A DNA stretch of 64,000 nt from the NCBI RefSeq assembly GCF_000724085.1, contig NZ_CCDL010000003.1, positions 186,001 through 250,000 on the forward strand, in the 5' to 3' direction. Below the pieces are notes generated by a model. That model saw only the letters and a program-made list of their open reading frames with translations, ran no database searches and had not been told where the DNA came from. This DNA is from Oceanobacillus manasiensis (lineage in GTDB: Bacteria; Bacillota; Bacilli; Bacillales; Amphibacillaceae). Below are positions 32,445 through 42,026 of the stretch, piece after piece (position 1 is the stretch's first letter; every line of letters begins with the position of its first letter). The position numbers and the translations under genes are program-made.

Positions 32445-33905
32445 TTGAAAGTAGAACAATTGAAGAATGAATGGTTTGGCAATGTAAAAGGGGATGTCCT
32501 GGCAGGTTTGGTAGTTGCGCTGGCATTGATACCAGAAGCAATAGCCTTTTCGATCATAGCGGGTGTTGATCCAATGATTGGATTATATGCATCTTTTTGT
32601 ATTGCAGTTGTAATTGCTTTTGTCGGAGGGAGACCGGGTATGATCTCTGCGGCAACAGGAGCGATGGCATTACTCATGGTAAATCTCGTTGCGGATCATG
32701 GGTTGCAGTATTTGTTTGCAGCAACGATTCTTACAGGTATCATCCAAATCATTTTTGGCATTTTTAAACTAGCAAGAGCAATGAAATTCGTACCACGTTC
32801 GGTGATGGTAGGGTTCGTTAACTCGCTGGCCATTCTAATATTTACAGCGCAAATTCCACATTTCCAAGGGGAAAGTTGGATCATGTATGCACTTGTTGGT
32901 CTTACCTTGGCAATTATATATCTTTTACCAAGGGTTACAAAGGCAGTACCATCTGCTTTAGTTGCGATTGTGGTAGTTACAATGATTGTGATTTTCGGTA
33001 AAATAGACATAGGAACAGTCGGGGATATGGGTGCATTGAAACAGCAATTGCCTATCTTCTTGATTCCTTCTATACCGTTTACTTTTGAAACGTTGATGAT
33101 TATTTTCCCTTACTCCCTGGCTCTAGCTATCGTAGGATTACTAGAATCCTTGTTAACTGCTAATATCGTAGATGATATGACAGATACAGAGAGTAATAAG
33201 AACAAAGAAAGTCGCGGACAAGGGATTGCCAATATCGTTGCAGGCTTCTTTGGAGGAATGGCTGGTTGTGCAATGATTGGTCAATCTGTCATCAATGTGA
33301 AGTCAGGTGGTAGAGGACGTTTATCTGCACTTGTTGCTGGGTCGTTCTTAATGTTTCTGATTATTGTACTAGGCGGACTTGTTGTTCAAATTCCAATGGC
33401 TGCTCTAGCTGGTGTTATGATTATGGTATCCATTGGTACATTCGATTGGTCCTCTGTTCGAAACTTACACAGACTACCAAGAACAGATGCCGTTGTTATG
33501 CTCACCACAGTAGCTGTTGTTTTATACACTCATGACTTATCAAAAGGTGTGCTTGCAGGTGTATTATTAAGTGCTATTTTCTTTGCTGCTAAAATCTCCA
33601 AGGTAAAGGTTACAGATGAGTTAATGATGCGAGAACAAAAACGAGTCTATCGTATTGAAGGTCAGTTGTTTTTCGCTTCTGTAAGTGACTTTACAGCAAA
33701 GTTTGTTTTTGCTGATACTGTTAAGGAAGTAGAAATAGATCTAAGTCGTGCACACTTATGGGATGATTCAGCGGTGGGCGCACTTGATAAAATTCAAGCT
33801 AAGTTCGAGCAGCATCACATTAAGGTAGAATTTACCGGGTTAAATGAAGCGAGTAAAAATCTTGTGCAACGGATTGGCGGTTTATCTAAGGCATCAGGAC
33901 ATTAA
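32445..33905 (+). CDS. SulP family anion transporter with STAS domain
   Basis: 486 residues from TTG 32445 (AAAGAGGTTG upstream). N-terminal signature [20 protein letters not shown] (about 15-34), some ten membrane segments, and a short C-terminal STAS domain (about 395-486, [19 protein letters not shown]). SulP proteins carry sulfate, bicarbonate or related anions, usually with sodium or protons. The UspA gene 36 bp behind it makes a SulP-UspA pair often seen in Bacillaceae. Substrate not decidable here. Confidence 0.92.
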   Translation: MKVEQLKNEWFGNVKGDVLAGLVVALALIPEAIAFSIIAGVDPMIGLYASFCIAVVIAFVGGRPGMISAATGAMALLMVNLVADHGLQYLFAATILTGIIQIIFGIFKLARAMKFVPRSVMVGFVNSLAILIFTAQIPHFQGESWIMYALVGLTLAIIYLLPRVTKAVPSALVAIVVVTMIVIFGKIDIGTVGDMGALKQQLPIFLIPSIPFTFETLMIIFPYSLALAIVGLLESLLTANIVDDMTDTESNKNKESRGQGIANIVAGFFGGMAGCAMIGQSVINVKSGGRGRLSALVAGSFLMFLIIVLGGLVVQIPMAALAGVMIMVSIGTFDWSSVRNLHRLPRTDAVVMLTTVAVVLYTHDLSKGVLAGVLLSAIFFAAKISKVKVTDELMMREQKRVYRIEGQLFFASVSDFTAKFVFADTVKEVEIDLSRAHLWDDSAVGALDKIQAKFEQHHIKVEFTGLNEASKNLVQRIGGLSKASGH

Positions 33906-33941
33906 TCACCATTGCTTTGATTAGAATGTATAGAGGTGAGT

Positions 33942-34361
33942 ATGTTGTTTAAAAAGTTATTGTTAGCGGTAGATGGGTCAGCCCATTCGCTCCGCTCGGC
34001 GAATTATGCTATACAGCTTGCTGAAAAGTTTAATGGAGTAATTAATGTTGTGTATGTTGTGGATAGTAATACTGCTAAGACTGATGTATTACACGCAACA
34101 GATAAATTTGCCTTGGAAAAAATGCGTAATGATAAACTTAAGGCAGTTAAGGAATTATTGAATAAAACCGATATTAAATACGAGATAAAGATTTTGCATG
34201 GTGAAGCAGGCCCTACTATAGTCAACTATGCTAACAATAATGAAATTGATGGCGTTGTACTAGGAAGTAGGGGGCTGAACAACCTGCAGACCTTTATCTT
34301 AGGTAGTGTAAGCCACAAAGTGGCGAAACGCGTGAATTGTCCAGTATTAATCGTAAAATAG
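33942..34361 (+). CDS. Universal stress protein (UspA family)
   Basis: 139 residues. LLAVDGSAHSLRSANYAIQL at the N-terminus and the ATP-binding motif GSRGLNNLQTFILGSVSHKV (G-2x-G-9x-G-S) near the C-terminus show a nucleotide-binding Usp. ATG 33942 follows GAGGTGAG; an in-frame GTG lies within that site. Co-transcribed with the SulP gene and probably modulating it; terminator follows. Confidence 0.9.
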   Translation: MLFKKLLLAVDGSAHSLRSANYAIQLAEKFNGVINVVYVVDSNTAKTDVLHATDKFALEKMRNDKLKAVKELLNKTDIKYEIKILHGEAGPTIVNYANNNEIDGVVLGSRGLNNLQTFILGSVSHKVAKRVNCPVLIVK

Positions 34362-34386
34362 AATAGTAGATAACAAATGATATAGG

Positions 34387-34418
34387 AAAAGGCTGCCGAA
34401 TTGGCAGCCTTTTTTTAC
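34387..34418 (+). terminator. Terminator of the sulP-uspA operon
   Basis: AGGCTGCC and GGCAGCCT around a five-base loop, then T7. Confidence 0.9.
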
Positions 34419-34454
34419 TCTAAGTGGCGGCGAGGTGCTAGTACGAGGTAGAAT

Positions 34455-34559
34455 GACACGAGAGCGTCGTGAAGAGACAAGAGATTCCGGCCAAGAGACA
34501 AGAGAGCACCTCAAACTGACAAGACGGCATCACAAACTGACAAGAGACTAACAACCACC
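34455..34559. repeat. Intergenic tandem array, 21-bp period, 5 units
   Basis: GACAAGAGA-like starts recur at 34455, 34476, 34497, 34518 and 34539, exactly 21 bases apart, with degenerate remainders. It lies between two convergent terminators. Same period as the array at 19593-19865 but different sequence. Confidence 0.8.
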
Positions 34560-34564
34560 ATCAT

Positions 34565-34596
34565 AAAAAGCGCGCCTCCAAAAAAGGAGACGCGCC
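34565..34596 (-). terminator. Terminator of the FAD oxidase gene
   Basis: Minus strand: GGCGCGTCTCC, six T, GGAGGCGCGC, then TTTTT. Confidence 0.85.
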
Positions 34597-34611
34597 ATCA
34601 AAGCTTATAGC

Positions 34612-35748
34612 TTATAAAAATCTTATTGCCTCACCCACTGGATAATTAGCAGGATCAATTTCCGACTCCAATCCTTGAGCCAACTTGGATAATTGTGCAC
34701 CTATGTAAGGTCCCATTGTTAGGCCAGAGGCGCCAAGTCCGTTTGCTACGAAGAGTCCCGAAACGCCTGGTACACTCCCAACTACGGGTAAGAATCCAGG
34801 TGTTACAGGGCGAAATCCTACTCTTGTTTCCAGAACAGTCGCATGTGCCAGTTGAGGGGACACCTGCAATGCTTTACTAAGCACTTCATATAATCCGCCT
34901 GCAGTAATCCTAGCATCAAATCCGGTCTCATCTTCATGTGTTGCTCCAATCACGAGCCGCTGATCATCGAAAGCAAGCATGTACTGGTTGGTTGGTGGGA
35001 TGACAACAGGCCATTTTGCTGTATCATGGCCCTCGAGCTTCAGGTGCATGAGTTGAGCACGCTGTGGTTGTACATCAAATCCTATACCTAATGGCTTAAA
35101 AAGTTCTCCCATCCAGGCACCTGTTGTAGCGATCACAGTATCAGCTTCAAATATTTCATGATCAATGCGAACACCGGTTACTGTACCACCTTCCGTAACG
35201 AGGCTGGCATCACCATTCACTATTTGTGCTCCAAGCTTTTCTGCCCCCCTGATTAAGGCATCACGTAACTTACGTCCATCAACCCGGGCAGCACCGCTAA
35301 CATGTACCGCACTGTAACCTTCACCAATCAGAGGAAAGTACTGTCTTGTTTCTTCTTCGCTTAACATCGTAATCTCGCCCATTTCCGGAGCATCTTCACG
35401 TCTTTTCAATGCCCTTTCCTTCATTGCAGTAAGCTTTTTTTCCTCCGTATGCAAGCTTATTGCACCGACACGCTCATATCCAGTGTCGGTTTCTCCAAGC
35501 TCACGCAACTTTTCAATTATTTCTGGGTAGATTTTTGCTCCACCCTTAGCAAGCTTGTACCACGCCTTATTTCTTCTTTGAGAAAGCCAAGGACAAACGA
35601 TTCCTGCAGCAGCATCTGTTGCTTGCCCTGTATCCTTACGGTCAACCAGTGTGACAGCTTTCCCGTTATTAGCAAGATGAAAAGCGGTGGAGGCACCAAG
35701 TATGCCACCACCGATCACAATAAAGCCTGCTTCATTTTTATAATGCAT
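34612..35748 (-). CDS. DadA-like FAD-dependent amino acid oxidase/dehydrogenase
   Basis: 378 residues. FAD motif VIGGGILGASTAFHL (about 10-24), DRKDTGQATDAAAGIVCPW with the substrate-side loop, and GVSGLFVANGLGASGLTMGP at the C-terminus, as in glycine oxidase (ThiO) and D-amino acid dehydrogenase small subunits. Its start lies inside the last codons of the DinB gene (8-11 bp overlap), implying translational coupling; the ribosome site is weak. Not in a thiamine cluster, so a ThiO role is not supported. Substrate unknown. Confidence 0.85.
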   Translation of the reverse strand: MHYKNEAGFIVIGGGILGASTAFHLANNGKAVTLVDRKDTGQATDAAAGIVCPWLSQRRNKAWYKLAKGGAKIYPEIIEKLRELGETDTGYERVGAISLHTEEKKLTAMKERALKRREDAPEMGEITMLSEEETRQYFPLIGEGYSAVHVSGAARVDGRKLRDALIRGAEKLGAQIVNGDASLVTEGGTVTGVRIDHEIFEADTVIATTGAWMGELFKPLGIGFDVQPQRAQLMHLKLEGHDTAKWPVVIPPTNQYMLAFDDQRLVIGATHEDETGFDARITAGGLYEVLSKALQVSPQLAHATVLETRVGFRPVTPGFLPVVGSVPGVSGLFVANGLGASGLTMGPYIGAQLSKLAQGLESEIDPANYPVGEAIRFL

Positions 35749-36190
35749 CGACAACTTGCTTCATTGCTTTCATTTTACCAAGATGTTCATTCTCATGCTG
35801 CAGAATCATCTCATAAACATCTCCAAAAGTTTTAAAGTTACCAAACGGTAAGGTATAAGGTAGATCTTGCTGAAGAAAGTCATTGGTCAGTTCTTTCATA
35901 CGAGCACGTTGTTGTTCAAGCTGTGTAATAAGTACAGAAAGACTAGGTGGTGTATCCTGCCAATCTGCTGGTTTTGTACCAGTGTTGAACAGATCACTAA
36001 AATACTTTGGTACATTTTCAGATTGGTTAGGGAAGCCGAATAATAGTGCCTCTGGTGTTACGAGTACATGTCCAATATGCCAGCGGATTGTATTGTTAAA
36101 GTATTCAGGCTGTACATCGGCCGTTTTTTCATCGTTATTTTCAATAAAGCTTAATAAAGCAGAACGAGTTAAGTCAAATTGATTTGACAT
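35738..36190 (-). CDS. DinB/YfiT-type metal-binding protein
   Basis: 150 residues, four-helix DinB-superfamily fold. Candidate metal ligands H38 and H41 (IRWHIGH) and H132, H136 (LQHENEH). Bacterial members include thiol-dependent transferases related to bacillithiol use. GAGGAGG precedes the ATG, and the gene is coupled to the downstream FAD oxidase gene. Confidence 0.85.
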   Translation of the reverse strand: MSNQFDLTRSALLSFIENNDEKTADVQPEYFNNTIRWHIGHVLVTPEALLFGFPNQSENVPKYFSDLFNTGTKPADWQDTPPSLSVLITQLEQQRARMKELTNDFLQQDLPYTLPFGNFKTFGDVYEMILQHENEHLGKMKAMKQVVDAL

Positions 36191-36320
36191 TTTTATTCCT
36201 CCTCAAAGAATCATTTGTTAATAACTATAAAAATAAAAGGTCCGAAAGTAAAATATATTGATTTTAATGAAGGGATTTTGTATCCAGTAAAGAATTAAGT
36301 TAGAGAAGGGGGCAAGAATA

Positions 36321-36881
36321 TTGAGATCTATCATCATAAGTAGAATTATTTTTATTGCAGGAATTATCGTACTCATAGCAGGGTTGGTAAATGCTTGGAG
36401 AATGGCTAGATATGAGGAGTATTCCGGACTTGAACCAGGTGGAACTATTACGATGGAATGGAGTACCTTTTTCATGGTTTTCGGGTCATCTGTTATGAAT
36501 GGAGTTGTTCTAATCGGTGTAGCAGAAGTCATTCGATTGTTGCATAAGATTTATACTAAAGAACCTATCAAATTGACTACTCATTCTGCAGCAAAACTAT
36601 CTTCAGAGCGAGAGTCCGTTATTACCGGGAATGAGAAGATAAACACAGTTTGGAAAATTACTAGAGAAGATGAAGAAAAGATTTATGAGCTGTTTTCTGG
36701 TAAAGCAATCTTAGAAATAAGGCCTGCTAATATAGAAGGCAATTGTGTCGTAAAGGTTCAGGATACGAGCGGACCACTGAATCCGGAAGTTAAGGTTGTA
36801 GACATAAGTAGTTTTAATGCAACGGAAGTACAAGATACAGAAAGAAGAAACAAGATTCTCTCTTGGTATCATCAACAATAA
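36321..36881 (+). CDS. Membrane protein of unknown function
   Basis: 186 residues, TTG start after GAAGGGGG. Two transmembrane segments (about 4-24 and 45-68), then a soluble C-terminal domain (about 90-186) with WKITREDEEKIYELF. No family recognised. The next gene starts 16 bp on, so the two form an operon of membrane proteins. Confidence 0.65.
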   Translation: MRSIIISRIIFIAGIIVLIAGLVNAWRMARYEEYSGLEPGGTITMEWSTFFMVFGSSVMNGVVLIGVAEVIRLLHKIYTKEPIKLTTHSAAKLSSERESVITGNEKINTVWKITREDEEKIYELFSGKAILEIRPANIEGNCVVKVQDTSGPLNPEVKVVDISSFNATEVQDTERRNKILSWYHQQ

Positions 36882-36897
36882 AGAAGGATGAGCTGTT

Positions 36898-37467
36898 TTG
36901 GAAACAAATAAAAACAAAAGAAAACTAGGATGGTTTGGGTGGAGTTTAATCAGTATTTCTTCTATTGCTATCATTGTTACATTAATACTTTTTTTTAATG
37001 TGTTTAACGTCCGAGACGTTTTGAATATTGAAAACCTGGAAAATGCCCAAAAAGCAAAAGAAACAGAGGGTCAAGAAGTCGATGCGGAGACTGCAAAAGA
37101 AATTGAAGAAATTCAGGAAACAGTAGGTGCTCAGCATTCTGAGCTTGGTGAATTTATAGCAGAGACCCACGATTTTTATAATGATAAAACAGGCTATGGG
37201 AATATTAATAGTCTTAATTGGAAAGAACAAGCTGAAATGGCAGAAATCATTACTGAAACAATAGAAGATCAGATAGATACGGTTCAAAGTGACGCGTTAA
37301 AAACTGATCTTAACACCATACATGAGATTGCAGCGGACTCAATCGAAAATGGGAATACAGATCAAGTAAGGCTGTTGCATCGTTATTTTCATGATCTGGA
37401 TATAGCGTTGAATCACTATAATGGCTCTGATAAAATATGGAAGGTAACCGAAACGCTAAAACAGTAA
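36898..37467 (+). CDS. Single-pass membrane protein with extracytoplasmic helical domain
   Basis: 189 residues, TTG start with AAGGATGAG upstream. Basic N-terminus, one transmembrane helix (about 13-36), then a Glu-rich helical domain outside the cell (coiled-coil-like at about 45-75). Unknown family. Located 16 bp behind another membrane protein gene. Confidence 0.65.
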   Translation: METNKNKRKLGWFGWSLISISSIAIIVTLILFFNVFNVRDVLNIENLENAQKAKETEGQEVDAETAKEIEEIQETVGAQHSELGEFIAETHDFYNDKTGYGNINSLNWKEQAEMAEIITETIEDQIDTVQSDALKTDLNTIHEIAADSIENGNTDQVRLLHRYFHDLDIALNHYNGSDKIWKVTETLKQ

Positions 37468-37535
37468 ATCACTATTCATCCATATAGTAGATATGATAAT
37501 CTTATGGTGGACAACGTAATAGAAGGAGAATGAAA

Positions 37536-38468
37536 ATGGAAAAAACATTAATCTTTGGGCATAAAAATCCAGATACAGACACAATATGTTCAGCTCTTGC
37601 TTATGCTGACCTAAAAAAGAAGCTTGGGGTGAACGCAGAACCTGCTAGACTTGGTACAGTTAGTAAAGAAACACAGTTTGCACTTGACTATTTTGGTGTA
37701 GAAGCACCAGCATTAATTGAGACAGTAGGAACGGATGTAAAGGAAGTTATTTTAGTAGACCACAATGAATTCCAGCAAAGCGTAGATAACATTAAAGATG
37801 TTCGTATCGCTGAGGTCATTGATCATCACCGCATCGCTAATTTTGAAACGAGAGAACCATTATATTTCCGTGCAGAACCAGTGGGATGCACAGCAACTAT
37901 CCTAAATAAAATGTATAAAGAAAATGGTGTTGCGGTATCAAAAGAAATTGCTGGACTACTTGTTTCCGCGATCGTATCTGATTCTCTTTTATTAAAATCA
38001 CCGACATGTACAAAAGAAGACGTGGATGCAGCGTATGAGCTGGCAGGTCTTGCTGGTGTGAACTTAGAAACTTACGGACTGGAAATGCTTCAAGCTGGAG
38101 CAGATTTAAGCGATAAATCTGTAACAGAATTACTAACAATGGATGCTAAGGAATTTGCCATGGGTGATGCAAAAGTAGAAATTGCTCAAGTGAATGCTGT
38201 AAACACAAACGCGATTTATGCATTTCAGGATGACATCGATACTGAAATCGCCCAAATCATTAAAGATAAAGATTTAGACCTCTTCCTATTTGTGGTAACA
38301 GATATCCTTAACAATGATTCTGAGGTATTAGCATTAGGTAGTGGCAAAGAAAAAGTTGAGAAAGCATTTGATGTGTCCCTTGGTGATAACAATCGCTCCT
38401 TACTAAAAGGTGTTGTATCACGTAAGAAACAAATCGTAACAGCTTTAACAGATGCATTTACAAGCTAA
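37536..38468 (+). CDS. ppaC: Manganese-dependent inorganic pyrophosphatase
   Basis: 310 residues, the usual family II length. DHH-family motifs: [17 protein letters not shown] (metal ligands His, Asp, Asp), VDHN, and the DHH motif in [12 protein letters not shown]-terminal DHHA2 domain ends [13 protein letters not shown] with the conserved SRKKQ. It hydrolyses pyrophosphate in the cytosol. ATG 37536 has AAGGAG at seven bases; an ATG two codons earlier is too close. Confidence 0.96.
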   Translation: MEKTLIFGHKNPDTDTICSALAYADLKKKLGVNAEPARLGTVSKETQFALDYFGVEAPALIETVGTDVKEVILVDHNEFQQSVDNIKDVRIAEVIDHHRIANFETREPLYFRAEPVGCTATILNKMYKENGVAVSKEIAGLLVSAIVSDSLLLKSPTCTKEDVDAAYELAGLAGVNLETYGLEMLQAGADLSDKSVTELLTMDAKEFAMGDAKVEIAQVNAVNTNAIYAFQDDIDTEIAQIIKDKDLDLFLFVVTDILNNDSEVLALGSGKEKVEKAFDVSLGDNNRSLLKGVVSRKKQIVTALTDAFTS

Positions 38469-38520
38469 TTGTATAAAGAAAAACATAGATTCTCGCTGTT
38501 AGAGATCTTTTCTTACACCG

Positions 38521-38562
38521 AAAAAGCTAATCCAAGGTAATGCCTGGGATTAGCTTTTTTAG
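38521..38562. terminator. Bidirectional terminator between ppaC and menC
   Basis: AAAAAGCTAATCC and GGATTAGCTTTTTT give a strong stem with A- and T-runs on both sides, suited to the two convergent genes. Confidence 0.85.
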
Positions 38563-38638
38563 ATTGGATCATGTACTATTTTTGAACTTATGAAAACGGG
38601 CTTCGATTTACTAAGTATCTCTCGAGCATTAACCGAAA

Positions 38639-39757
38639 CTATTCTCTAAGGAAATTTTCTTCATTTACTTTAAAACGGACAAAGGCTTCAGAATCAATTG
38701 CATGGCCAATACCAGGATCTGTAGGAACGGAAATTACCCCTTGCTGGGCTACGACCTCAGGTGAAATTATGTCTTTTTCCCAATAGTTAGCAGATCCAGC
38801 GTTATCTCCTGGAAACTGAAAGCCTTTTAAAGCAGAAAGAGCAATGTTTTGTGCTCTGCCAACCCCTGCTTCAAGCATGCCACCACACCAGACGGCGATA
38901 TCATTATCTATACAATAATCATGAATTTGCTTCGCAACAGTTAAGCCCCCGACTCGCCCTGGCTTTATATTAATAACATGACAGCTTCCAAGCTCAACAG
39001 CTTTTTTTGCATCTTCTAAAGAGTGGATGCTCTCATCGAGGCAAATTGGTGTATTGATCTTAGCCTGTAACTTTGCATGATCTACAATATCGTCATGCGC
39101 TAAAGGTTGCTCAATCATCATTAATTCAAAGGCATCCAACTCTTGTAATCTTGACGTTTCCTCCAGACTGTAAGCGGAATTCGCATCAACCATGATAGGT
39201 AAGTCGGGATAGTGATGCCGTACAGTTCTCAGGACATCAATGTCTTTTCCTGGCTTAATTTTTAATTTGACTCGCTTATATCCGGTTTCTTGACTCTTCT
39301 CGATTTTATGTAGTAATTGTTCTATGGATGGTTGCATACCAATGGCAATTCCTGCTTCAATTTCTGTTTTTGTTCCACCTAGAGCTCTAGCAAGAGTAAT
39401 GTCTTCTCGCTTTGCATACAGATCCCAAACAGCCCCTTCTAAAGCAGCTTTCGCCATGTTATTACGTTTTATGGGAGTGAAAAGCTCAGAAACGTCATCA
39501 GGGTGCTTTATAGGATTGTCTAATAATATGGGGATTAAGAAATCCTTCATTACATGACCCGTTGTGGCAAATGTTTCTTCTGTATACCATGGTGCAGTGA
39601 AAGCAACAGATTCGCCAAAGCCTTGATGTCCTTCTCCGTCAACGATTTCTGTTATATAAAAGTCTTTGTTAGCAACTGTACCGAAACTTGTCGTAAAGGG
39701 GTTTTTTAGTTCCATGCGAAGATGGTGTAAGGTGATTTGTTGTATTGGAATTGTCAT
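38639..39757 (-). CDS. menC: o-Succinylbenzoate synthase (enolase superfamily)
   Basis: 372 residues with the full OSBS/NSAR active site: K164-L-K166, D191, E216, D241 and K265 (in NIKPGRVGG). These members make o-succinylbenzoate for menaquinone and often also racemise N-acylamino acids; location matters. Here no other men gene is near, so either role is possible, though most Bacillaceae have only this one OSBS. Confidence 0.88.
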   Translation of the reverse strand: MTIPIQQITLHHLRMELKNPFTTSFGTVANKDFYITEIVDGEGHQGFGESVAFTAPWYTEETFATTGHVMKDFLIPILLDNPIKHPDDVSELFTPIKRNNMAKAALEGAVWDLYAKREDITLARALGGTKTEIEAGIAIGMQPSIEQLLHKIEKSQETGYKRVKLKIKPGKDIDVLRTVRHHYPDLPIMVDANSAYSLEETSRLQELDAFELMMIEQPLAHDDIVDHAKLQAKINTPICLDESIHSLEDAKKAVELGSCHVINIKPGRVGGLTVAKQIHDYCIDNDIAVWCGGMLEAGVGRAQNIALSALKGFQFPGDNAGSANYWEKDIISPEVVAQQGVISVPTDPGIGHAIDSEAFVRFKVNEENFLRE

Positions 39758-39867
39758 TATTATCCCTCCCTTTTTTAGTGTACACCTTTGTCGGAAATTG
39801 AAAAAGTTTAATCCAATTTAGCATAGGGGAATTTATTATATATGAATAAGTTGTAGGAGAGGATAGA

Positions 39868-41217
39868 GTGTCAAATACATTTGATGTGATTGTAATAGGT
39901 TCAGGCCCAGCAGGCTCTGCAGTTGCAACCTCGAGTGCGAAGGAGGGTTTGCGTACTGCTGTTATAGATGAACGTGAATATGGAGGAACATGTCCCTTAA
40001 GAGGATGCAATCCTAAAAAAGTGCTAGCCAGTGCGGCTACGATGATTGATGAGACAGAACGAATGAAAGGAAAGGGGATAGAACGTTCTGCTACAATAAA
40101 TTGGCAAGATCTTATGGAGTTCAAGCGCTCTTTTACCGAGCCAGTTCCAGATGCAAAAGAAAAAAGCTTTAAAAAAGCAGAAATTGAAACCTTACATGGC
40201 AAGGCTCAGTTTATAGGTGAAAATACGATTAAGGTCGGAGAAAAAACGTTAGATGCAGAAAAAATAGTTATTGCAACAGGAGCTAAGCCAGCCCCATTAC
40301 CTATTGATGGTGCTGAGCATCTTGCATATAGCGAAGACTTTCTTGAGCTTGATCAGCTACCAAACCGAGTTATTTTTGTAGGTGGTGGTTATATCTCATT
40401 TGAATTCGCTCATATTGCCGCAAGAGCTGGGAGTGAAGTGCACATCATTCAACGTGGAGGTCAAACATTAAAGGCTTTTGATCCAGATATGGTCGACTTG
40501 CTGCAAAAGAAATCCAAGGAAATAGGAATTTTCATCCACTTAAATAGCTCTGTAAAAGAAATTCAACAAAACGGTACAGAATATGTAGTGAAAGCTAAGC
40601 AAGATGATAACGAGGTTTCCTTCCATGGTGACTTGGTTGTACATGGTGGTGGCCGTGTTCCGCAAATAGAAGATCTACAACTAGATAAAGCAGGCATAGA
40701 AAGCAGTAAGACAGGTGTAACCGTTAATACGTATTTACAAAGTGTAAGCAATGAGCATGTCTATGCAGTTGGGGATGTTGCAGATACGAAAGGCTATCCA
40801 TTGACTCCTGTTGGGGAAATGGAAGGAAAGATCGTCTCGCATAACATCTTAAATAAAACAAAACAGGAAGCAAACTATCATGGAATCCCATCGGTTGTAT
40901 TTTCTGAGCCAAAGATGGCTAGTGCTGGCCTATCAGAAATAGAGGCTCATGAAGCTAATTATAATGTAGAGATTAATCATCAAGATATTACAGATTGGTT
41001 TACGTACAGTCATACCAACGATGGACCGGCTTCTGTGAAAATTATTGTAGATAAAAACACCGATCTTATTCTTGGGGCACACATGATTGGTGGCAAAGCA
41101 GATGAGTTAATTAATTATTTTGCCATGGCCATTCAGTTAAACATTCCAGTTAGCAAACTAAAAAGTGTTATCTATGCTTTTCCAACTGGGGTATCTGATA
41201 TTCCATCCATGTTATAG
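39868..41217 (+). CDS. Pyridine nucleotide-disulfide oxidoreductase (glutathione reductase-like)
   Basis: 449 residues, GTG start after TAGGAGAGG. FAD motif VIVIGSGPAGSAVA (7-20), redox pair in GGTCPLRGCNPKK (CxxxxC as in the family, but CPLRGC instead of CVNVGC), NAD(P) motif VIFVGGGYISFEFA, second FAD motif HVYAVGDVADT. The C-terminal His-Pro-Thr active site of lipoamide and mercuric reductases is replaced by AFPTGVSD and the chain ends early, so the substrate differs from the classic members. Confidence 0.88.
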   Translation: MSNTFDVIVIGSGPAGSAVATSSAKEGLRTAVIDEREYGGTCPLRGCNPKKVLASAATMIDETERMKGKGIERSATINWQDLMEFKRSFTEPVPDAKEKSFKKAEIETLHGKAQFIGENTIKVGEKTLDAEKIVIATGAKPAPLPIDGAEHLAYSEDFLELDQLPNRVIFVGGGYISFEFAHIAARAGSEVHIIQRGGQTLKAFDPDMVDLLQKKSKEIGIFIHLNSSVKEIQQNGTEYVVKAKQDDNEVSFHGDLVVHGGGRVPQIEDLQLDKAGIESSKTGVTVNTYLQSVSNEHVYAVGDVADTKGYPLTPVGEMEGKIVSHNILNKTKQEANYHGIPSVVFSEPKMASAGLSEIEAHEANYNVEINHQDITDWFTYSHTNDGPASVKIIVDKNTDLILGAHMIGGKADELINYFAMAIQLNIPVSKLKSVIYAFPTGVSDIPSML

Positions 41218-41274
41218 TGTATATTTTACTCCTCTTTCTCAAAAGCTAACCAATAGCTGAAAGGAGGGTGTGAC

Positions 41275-41427
41275 ATGGGTGAAAAACCAAAAGGTCCAAA
41301 ACAGCAAGAAAAGCCAAAATTGCCCCAAAGCCCGCAACAGCCGTACGGAGAGCCGTTAAGTGGTTCGAAGCAGGTAAAGAACAAGAATCACTCTCGACAA
41401 AATCGTAATGTTCATCATGATATGTAA
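41275..41427 (+). CDS. sspP: Small acid-soluble spore protein P (SspP)
   Basis: 50 residues, too short for routine calling. AAGGAGGGTG precedes the ATG. The sequence runs MGEKPKGPKQQEK ... EPLSGSKQVKNKNHSRQNRN and ends VHHDM; the C-terminal EPLSGSKxVKNxNHxRQ...HDM is the SspP signature of B. subtilis. Expressed in the forespore. A terminator follows at once. It shows that the organism forms endospores. Confidence 0.9.
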   Translation: MGEKPKGPKQQEKPKLPQSPQQPYGEPLSGSKQVKNKNHSRQNRNVHHDM

Positions 41428-41462
41428 AGAAGAGGTATCCTTTGGGATACTTCTTTCTCTTT
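41428..41462 (+). terminator. Terminator of sspP
   Basis: GAAGAGGTATCC pairs with GGGATACTTCTTT and is followed by a T-rich run. Confidence 0.75.
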
Positions 41463-41547
41463 ACAGAACGCGATGGCGAACTGTTTCACATAAACATGAA
41501 GTTCTGCTATGATTTTTTATATATCTAGTCAGGAAGGAGAAAAGTCT

Positions 41548-41937
41548 ATGTGGAAAGATTTTAAAGAGTTCGCTTTTAAAGGTAACGTTATGGATTTGGC
41601 TATTGCCGTTGTGATCGGTGCTGCCTTTAGCGGAATTGTTACTTCATTAGTAGAAAATATTATTACACCATTTGTGGGAGTATTAATGAATGGTGTGGAT
41701 TTCTCAAATCTTAAATATACTTTTGGTGATGCGGAGATATTATACGGTTCCTTTATTCAATCTATTATTGATTTCTTCATTGTTGCTTTTTCTATTTTTC
41801 TTTTTGTACGCCTCGTAATGAAATTAAAGCGCAAAAAGGAAGAGGAAGTCATTGAGGAAGAAGTAGAAAAAGTTACTGTTCAGGAAGAGTTGCTGATGGA
41901 GATAAGAGATTTGCTACGTGAACAGAATAAGAAGTAG
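41548..41937 (+). CDS. mscL: Large-conductance mechanosensitive channel
   Basis: 129 residues from ATG 41548 (GAAGGAG upstream); an upstream extension of the frame lacks a site. N-terminal [20 protein letters not shown] and gate helix [15 protein letters not shown], second helix about 70-92, charged C-terminal bundle ([12 protein letters not shown]). Pentameric safety valve that releases solutes on osmotic downshock. Confidence 0.96.
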   Translation: MWKDFKEFAFKGNVMDLAIAVVIGAAFSGIVTSLVENIITPFVGVLMNGVDFSNLKYTFGDAEILYGSFIQSIIDFFIVAFSIFLFVRLVMKLKRKKEEEVIEEEVEKVTVQEELLMEIRDLLREQNKK

Positions 41938-41960
41938 AATGCATTAATATTTTATGTGGG

Positions 41961-41999
41961 AAAAGGGCTGTACTCCATTTGAAGTACAACCCTTTTAAT
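41961..41999. terminator. Terminator between mscL and yidC2
   Basis: AAAAGGGCTGTAC and GTACAACCCTTTT form the stem; A- and T-runs allow use in both directions. Confidence 0.8.
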
Positions 42000-42026
42000 T
42001 TGTAAAAAGCTCTCTACTTATATATT

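Noticed and set aside
34612-35748. Glycine oxidase ThiO assignment
   Set aside because: Family fits, but no thiamine gene is adjacent and the partner is a DinB protein, so a general amino acid oxidase call is safer.
40563-40912. Minus-strand frames inside the disulfide oxidoreductase gene
   Set aside because: Shadow frames of a well-supported gene, with composition unlike real proteins.
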